Source: Methylobacterium gnaphalii (GTDB lineage Bacteria; Pseudomonadota; Alphaproteobacteria; Rhizobiales; Beijerinckiaceae). Taken from it: a stretch of DNA of 35,199 bases. The notes beneath the pieces are model-generated. The model did no database searches, was not told the DNA's origin, and saw nothing but the letters and a program-made list of their open reading frames with translations. The stretch is taken from contig NZ_BJZV01000035.1 of assembly GCF_007992215.1 (NCBI RefSeq), positions 1 to 35,199 of the forward strand, read 5' to 3'. The position numbers and the translations under genes were made by a program. Positions 31,400 to 35,199 of this stretch are shown here, piece by piece (the stretch's first letter is position 1; each line of letters begins with the position of its first letter).

Positions 31400-32599
31400 A
31401 TGAATAACTTTGTGATTCATAGGCCATCCAGCGAGCAGGATGCTGCAGCCATCATTGGAGACGCCGCTTCCAGGCGGGTCGCTCTGCGACTGGAGGGCGG
31501 CGGTACGAAGTCGTGGATCGGTCGGCCGGTATCGGCCCAGACGGTTTTGTCCTCGTCCGGGATGAGTGGCATCACGCTGTACGAACCCAGCGAACTCGTC
31601 GTTCGAGCCCTTTCCGGCACACCTGTCGAAGACATTCGGGCTTTGCTTGCTCGCCATGGGCAGGAGCTGCCCTTTGAACCGCCTTCATATGAAGGTCTGT
31701 ACGGCGGTCGAGGCGGCTCTACGATTGGTGCTCTCGCAGCAATGAACCTGTCGGGGCCGCGGCGGATATCTGCTGGAGCCGCGCGCGATTGCCTTCTCGG
31801 GATCCGCTTCGTCAACGGCCGTGGCGAGATCGTTAAGACTGGTGGGCGCGTGATGAAGAACGTCACCGGCCTCGATCTTGTGAAGCTGATGGCGGGTTCG
31901 TGGGGCACGCTGGGTTTTATCACGGAGGTGGCGTTCAAGGTTCTCCCCCGCCAGCGGGCGACGGCAACCTTGAGGCTGGTCGGCCTTTCCGACCGGGGTG
32001 GCGTGAACGTTCTCACCTCGGCAATGGGATCGCCCTACGATGTAAGCGGGGCAGCCCATGTTCCTTTCTCGTCGAGAGGAAACAGCGAAACACTCATCAG
32101 GATCGAAGGGTCTGCTGCGTCTGTCGAGGCGAGAGCCGAACGTCTGAGGAAGGTTGTAGCCGAATTCGGCAGCATTTCGGTCGTCGATACCGAAGCGTCA
32201 TTGAGCATCTGGACTTCGGTCCGTGAACTCGGTCCTCTGCAACTGCGGCCTGATGACGTAGTCTGGCGGCTGTCTGTGCCTCCGGATCGGGCGGTTGACG
32301 TTATCGAGACAGCTAACGTCAACAATCGAACTGGCGCGCGCTGGTTCTACGACTGGTCGGGCGGCCTACTATGGTTGGCGCTGCCGATACAGGCTGACGT
32401 CGACTCCGGACCAATACGTTCCGCCGTCGGCACCTTCGGCGGACATGCCACTCTGTTTAGGGCGCCCGAAGAGTTGAGGCGTCAAGTTCCGGTGTTTCAC
32501 CCATTGTCAGCTCCGGTCATGGCGATCACGAACAATCTCAAGAAAGCATTTGATCCGTCGAAGATCCTGAACCCGTTTCTGATGTACGATCGGATCTGA
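31400..32599 (+). CDS. glcE: Glycolate oxidase FAD-binding subunit GlcE
   Basis: The 399-residue protein is a shorter FAD-binding type 4 paralogue of GlcD: LRLEGGGTKSWIGRPVSA, LYEPSELVVRALSGTPVEDI, a YGGRGGSTIGALAAMNLSG motif, and GGRVMKNVTGLDLVKLMAGS followed by WGTLGFITEV. The C-terminal end KKAFDPSKILNPFLMYDRI is typical. Length fits family members (about 350-410). It lies directly between glcD (11-nt gap) and glcF (2-nt gap) and is the second flavoprotein subunit of the glycolate oxidase complex. Confidence 0.93.
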   Translation: MNNFVIHRPSSEQDAAAIIGDAASRRVALRLEGGGTKSWIGRPVSAQTVLSSSGMSGITLYEPSELVVRALSGTPVEDIRALLARHGQELPFEPPSYEGLYGGRGGSTIGALAAMNLSGPRRISAGAARDCLLGIRFVNGRGEIVKTGGRVMKNVTGLDLVKLMAGSWGTLGFITEVAFKVLPRQRATATLRLVGLSDRGGVNVLTSAMGSPYDVSGAAHVPFSSRGNSETLIRIEGSAASVEARAERLRKVVAEFGSISVVDTEASLSIWTSVRELGPLQLRPDDVVWRLSVPPDRAVDVIETANVNNRTGARWFYDWSGGLLWLALPIQADVDSGPIRSAVGTFGGHATLFRAPEELRRQVPVFHPLSAPVMAITNNLKKAFDPSKILNPFLMYDRI

Positions 32600-32601
32600 A
32601 T

Positions 32602-33909
32602 ATGCAGACTAATTTCGCCATAGAACAATTGGCCAATCCGGTGATGCAGTCGTCGGAAAAGGTTCTGCGCACTTGTGTTCACTGTGGGTTTTGCACCGCG
32701 ACGTGCCCAACCTACCTGTTACTCGGGGACGAACTAGATAGTCCTAGAGGCAGAATCTATCTCATCAAATCGATGCTTGAGGATAACGCGAAGCCCACAG
32801 CCGCGGTCGTCAAGCATGTCGATCGTTGTCTTTCGTGCCTCTCCTGCATGTCGACTTGCCCCTCCGGCGTGAACTACATGCACCTTGTCGACCATGCGAG
32901 AAGCTATATAGAGAAGAACTATGATCGACCGCTGGCGGACCGTTTTTTCCGGCTGATGCTCGCGAAGATACTGCCGTTCCCGGCACGTATGCGGGCCGTG
33001 CTGCCTCTGGCGCGCGCAGTATATCCGCTCGTCAGTGTGTTGAAGCGATTGCCGAAAGTCGGAAACCGACTCGCGACAATGGTCGCGCTCGTTCCCGAGC
33101 GGCTTCCCAGATCGGCGGAGCGGATTGAGAAGCCGGTAAAGGCTCAACGACGTGTCGCTATCCTTCAGGGGTGCGCGCAAACGGTACTACGGCCCTCCTA
33201 CAATGCGGCAGCCAAAAGACTGCTCGCGAGACACGAGATCGAGGTCGTCGAAATCGCAGGCGAGAGCTGCTGCGGGGCGCTGGTTCATCATCTGGGCCGG
33301 GAACATGACGCACTGCGTTTTGCCAGGAACAACGTCGATGCCTGGATCGCGGAGATGGATCGTGGACTCGAGGTCATTCTCATCACTGCCTCCGGATGCG
33401 GAACGACGATCAAGGATTACGGATTCATGCTGCGGCATGATCCGGAATACGCCGGCAAGGCTGCGCGCGTGTCCGCGATCGCGAAGGATATCACAGAGTT
33501 TCTGGCGTCCTTCGGTCAGCTGGAATTCAAAACCCGAAGCGGAATCAAGGTCGCCTACCATTCTGCTTGCTCGATGCAGCACGGACAGCAGATTCGTACC
33601 GAACCCAAGGCTCTTCTCGGAGAAGCCGGCTTCGATGTCTGGGACATTCCCGAAGGTCACATCTGCTGCGGATCCGCAGGCACCTACAATCTTCTTCAGC
33701 CGGAAATAGCTGGTAAGCTTCGCGATAGGAAGCTCGCGAACATCGCAAAGATCAAACCCCAAGTAATCGCGACTGGAAATGTTGGGTGTGCCGTTCATCT
33801 GGAGACTGGTACCGATATTCCCGTAGTACACACCATAGAATTGCTTGATTGGGCAACGGGCGGCCCCTCCCCGCCTGAGCTCGAGGGCATACAGCCCCCA
33901 AGATCCTGA
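32602..33909 (+). CDS. glcF: Glycolate oxidase iron-sulfur subunit GlcF
   Basis: The 435-residue protein has two 4Fe-4S ferredoxin motifs near the N-terminus: C25-x2-C28-x2-C31-x3-C35-P and C76-x2-C79-x2-C82-x3-C86-P. Two cysteine-rich CCG domains follow, with GESCCGALVHH (about residue 217) and GHICCGSAGTYNLLQPEIAG (about 353). It should carry electrons from the GlcDE flavins to quinone. It starts 2 nt after glcE, so translation is coupled. All cluster ligands are intact. Confidence 0.94.
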   Translation: MQTNFAIEQLANPVMQSSEKVLRTCVHCGFCTATCPTYLLLGDELDSPRGRIYLIKSMLEDNAKPTAAVVKHVDRCLSCLSCMSTCPSGVNYMHLVDHARSYIEKNYDRPLADRFFRLMLAKILPFPARMRAVLPLARAVYPLVSVLKRLPKVGNRLATMVALVPERLPRSAERIEKPVKAQRRVAILQGCAQTVLRPSYNAAAKRLLARHEIEVVEIAGESCCGALVHHLGREHDALRFARNNVDAWIAEMDRGLEVILITASGCGTTIKDYGFMLRHDPEYAGKAARVSAIAKDITEFLASFGQLEFKTRSGIKVAYHSACSMQHGQQIRTEPKALLGEAGFDVWDIPEGHICCGSAGTYNLLQPEIAGKLRDRKLANIAKIKPQVIATGNVGCAVHLETGTDIPVVHTIELLDWATGGPSPPELEGIQPPRS

Positions 33910-33923
33910 TCGCTCAAAGCTTT

Positions 33924-33978
33924 CGAAGTCCTAACGACTTCGGACGGCGGCCGACAGCTGGAAAAAGCGCGTCGGCCG
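33924..33978 (+). promoter_or_regulatory. Two adjacent hairpins in the glcF-downstream gap
   Basis: CGAAGTC-CTAAC-GACTTCG (33924-33942) is a 7-bp stem with 5-nt loop. Six nt later CGGCCGAC (33948-33955) pairs exactly with GTCGGCCG (33971-33978) over a 15-nt loop. No T-run follows. They could attenuate or process the transcript between the glycolate oxidase genes and the oxalate-type genes, or flank a promoter. Confidence 0.5.
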
Positions 33979-34011
33979 AATGGGAATAAGTGCCAGAAAT
34001 AGGAGCAAAAC

Positions 34012-35103
34012 ATGCATGATCCTCTCAATATTCTTATACTTGGGGCCTCCTATGGGTCGTTGATGGCCACGAAGTTGGCGATGGCGGGCCATGCCGTGAC
34101 TATAATCTGCTTGCCGCACGAGGCTGCGCTGATCAACGATTTTGGAACCACCGTTCGATTTCCACTTCGAAATCGGTCTGAAATGGTTGAGGTCAGATCG
34201 AAAGCTCTCGGTGGCTCAATTGTCGGCGCGAGTCCGGCCGACGTGAATATTGATACGACAGATCTAGTCGTGCTTGCGATGCAAGAACCTCAGTATGCTG
34301 CCGAAAGCCTTCGCAACTTGATGTTCGATATCGCGACCCGGCGGCTGCCTATGATGTCGATCATGAATATGCCTCCGAAGACTTTTCTGCGCAGGATGGT
34401 CGGTGTCGACGCCGATGCGTTGAACGAGTGTTTCGCCTCGTCAGCGGTATGGGACACTTTCGATCCCGACATGATGACGTTGTGCAGTCCCGACCCGCAG
34501 GCATTCAGACCTCCAGAGGACGGATTGAACGTTCTCCAGGTCACATTGCCGACGAACTTCAAGGCCGCCGCGTTCGCACGTCCGGGCGATACGGCCCTGT
34601 TGCGGACCCTTCAACGAGACATCGAGAGCGCTCGTTTCGGTCTTGGCGAGGAGAGCGTCGAAATCCCGGTGAAGCTTAAGGTTCACGACTCTCTGTTCGT
34701 TCCGACCGCTAAGTGGGCGATGTTGCTGACGGGAAACTACCGTTGTGTCCTAGCAAACGGAACTCGCGCAATCAGAGAAGCCGTACATTCGGACATTCAA
34801 GCATCTCAAGCAGTTTACACCTGGGTGCAGAAGGTCTGCGTAACCTTGGGTGCGTCTCCGGATGATCTCGTGCCCTTCGAAAAATACGCTGCCGCGGCTC
34901 AAGGTCTTTCAAAACCATCGTCAGCAGCACGTGCTTTGTTTGCGGGAGCGCCGCATATCGAGCGGGTAGATCTGCTCGTTCAAAAGATCGCTTCGCAACT
35001 CGGCATGAGGCACGGGTTGGTCGACGAGACCGTCAATGCTGTGAACCACCGGCTCGAGATCAATCGGGCGGCCCAGTCGTCGCACCAGATCAAAACAGCT
35101 TGA
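34012..35103 (+). CDS. PanE/ketopantoate-reductase-like NAD(P)-binding protein, candidate oxalyl-CoA reductase
   Basis: The 363-residue protein has an N-terminal Rossmann fold (residues about 7-27, ILILGASYGSLMATKLAMAG) and a C-terminal helical part (LKVHDSLFVPTAKWAMLLTG, NYRCVLANGTRAIREAVHSD), as in PanE- or opine-dehydrogenase-like enzymes. It lies 14 nt before a formyl-CoA-transferase gene. In Methylobacterium extorquens a gene annotated panE2, next to the oxalate CoA genes, encodes oxalyl-CoA reductase, which makes glyoxylate. I infer the same function here from context. The sequence does not prove it: ketopantoate reductase proper or another 2-hydroxy/oxo acid reductase is the alternative. 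Product glyoxylate would feed the bhc enzymes. Confidence 0.7.
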   Translation: MHDPLNILILGASYGSLMATKLAMAGHAVTIICLPHEAALINDFGTTVRFPLRNRSEMVEVRSKALGGSIVGASPADVNIDTTDLVVLAMQEPQYAAESLRNLMFDIATRRLPMMSIMNMPPKTFLRRMVGVDADALNECFASSAVWDTFDPDMMTLCSPDPQAFRPPEDGLNVLQVTLPTNFKAAAFARPGDTALLRTLQRDIESARFGLGEESVEIPVKLKVHDSLFVPTAKWAMLLTGNYRCVLANGTRAIREAVHSDIQASQAVYTWVQKVCVTLGASPDDLVPFEKYAAAAQGLSKPSSAARALFAGAPHIERVDLLVQKIASQLGMRHGLVDETVNAVNHRLEINRAAQSSHQIKTA

Positions 35104-35117
35104 GGGGAGTACACACC

Positions 35118-35199
35118 ATGACCCAGCCGCTAGAAGGCATCAAGATCATCGATTTCACCCACGTCCAGGCTGGTCCTGCCTGCACGCAGCTCCTTGCCT
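35118..35199 (+). CDS. frc: Formyl-CoA:oxalate CoA-transferase, 5' part (runs off the window)
   Basis: After GAGGGGAGT an ATG at 35118 opens MTQPLEGIKIIDFTHVQAGP, continuing ACTQLLA to the window edge. This is the highly characteristic N-terminus of formyl-CoA transferase (Frc), a class III CoA-transferase that activates oxalate with CoA from formyl-CoA. The FTHVQAGP segment differs from the LSRILAGP of the CaiB-type protein at 22506-23780 and is specific for Frc. Only 27 residues are visible. An oxalyl-CoA decarboxylase gene (oxc) would be expected next. Confidence 0.85.
   Translation, partial: MTQPLEGIKIIDFTHVQAGPACTQLLA

Noticed and set aside
34012..35103. Genuine ketopantoate reductase (panE) of pantothenate synthesis
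   Set aside because: Context (glycolate oxidase genes upstream, frc 14 nt downstream) argues for a C2-acid role, though sequence alone cannot exclude it.

Overview
The window looks like part of an alphaproteobacterial chromosome, most likely Hyphomicrobiales and plausibly Methylobacterium-like. Reasons are the high GC, relics of an HWE-family histidine kinase and an EcfG-type sigma factor, a Ku/LigD end-joining locus, CCCTCTCCCCGC-type intergenic palindromes, and an oxalate/C2-acid gene set. This placement is an inference from gene content, not a measured similarity. I see no tRNA, rRNA, CRISPR array, transposase or integrase.

Region 1 (1-5.5 kb, minus strand) is a family 2 encapsulin sulfur locus. 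In transcription order it holds a small unknown protein, serine O-acetyltransferase (cysE), an encapsulin shell protein with an N-terminal cyclic-nucleotide-binding-like domain, a cysteine desulfurase with a ~260-residue low-complexity N-terminal extension (the expected cargo), and the start of an unrecognised gene that leaves the window.

Region 2 (5.5-8.8 kb, plus strand) is an ECF41 sigma-factor locus: AhpD-like carboxymuconolactone decarboxylase, NmrA-like NAD(P)-binding protein, exported cupin, and an ECF41 sigma factor with its NTF2-like regulatory domain. Two TGTCAC...CGTC promoter candidates precede the first two genes, which predicts an autoregulated regulon.

Region 3 (8.8-17 kb) mixes gene relics (HWE kinase, EcfG-like sigma factor, CorA-like fragment, truncated SDR) with intact genes: a YflT-like stress protein, an exported PepSY-like protein, two small unknown genes, and the non-homologous end-joining pair Ku and LigD with a small gene between them.

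Region 4 (17-35.2 kb) is a C2-acid island with visibly lower GC. It starts with a complete beta-hydroxyaspartate cycle cluster (bhcA-B-C-D, divergent bhcR), which converts glyoxylate plus glycine to oxaloacetate without carbon loss. Next come a CaiB/BaiF CoA-transferase divergent from a GntR/FadR regulator, a LacI-type regulator, and a plus-strand operon: VAO-type FAD oxidase, sodium:solute symporter, gamma-carbonic-anhydrase-like protein, glycolate oxidase glcD-glcE-glcF, a PanE-like NAD(P)-binding protein, and the 5' end of a formyl-CoA transferase gene (frc). Glycolate through GlcDEF, and probably oxalate through Frc and a PanE2-like oxalyl-CoA reductase, would both yield glyoxylate for the beta-hydroxyaspartate cycle. 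The pairing of a candidate oxalyl-CoA reductase with this cycle, and the cNMP-domain encapsulin with a desulfurase cargo, are the two most interesting observations.
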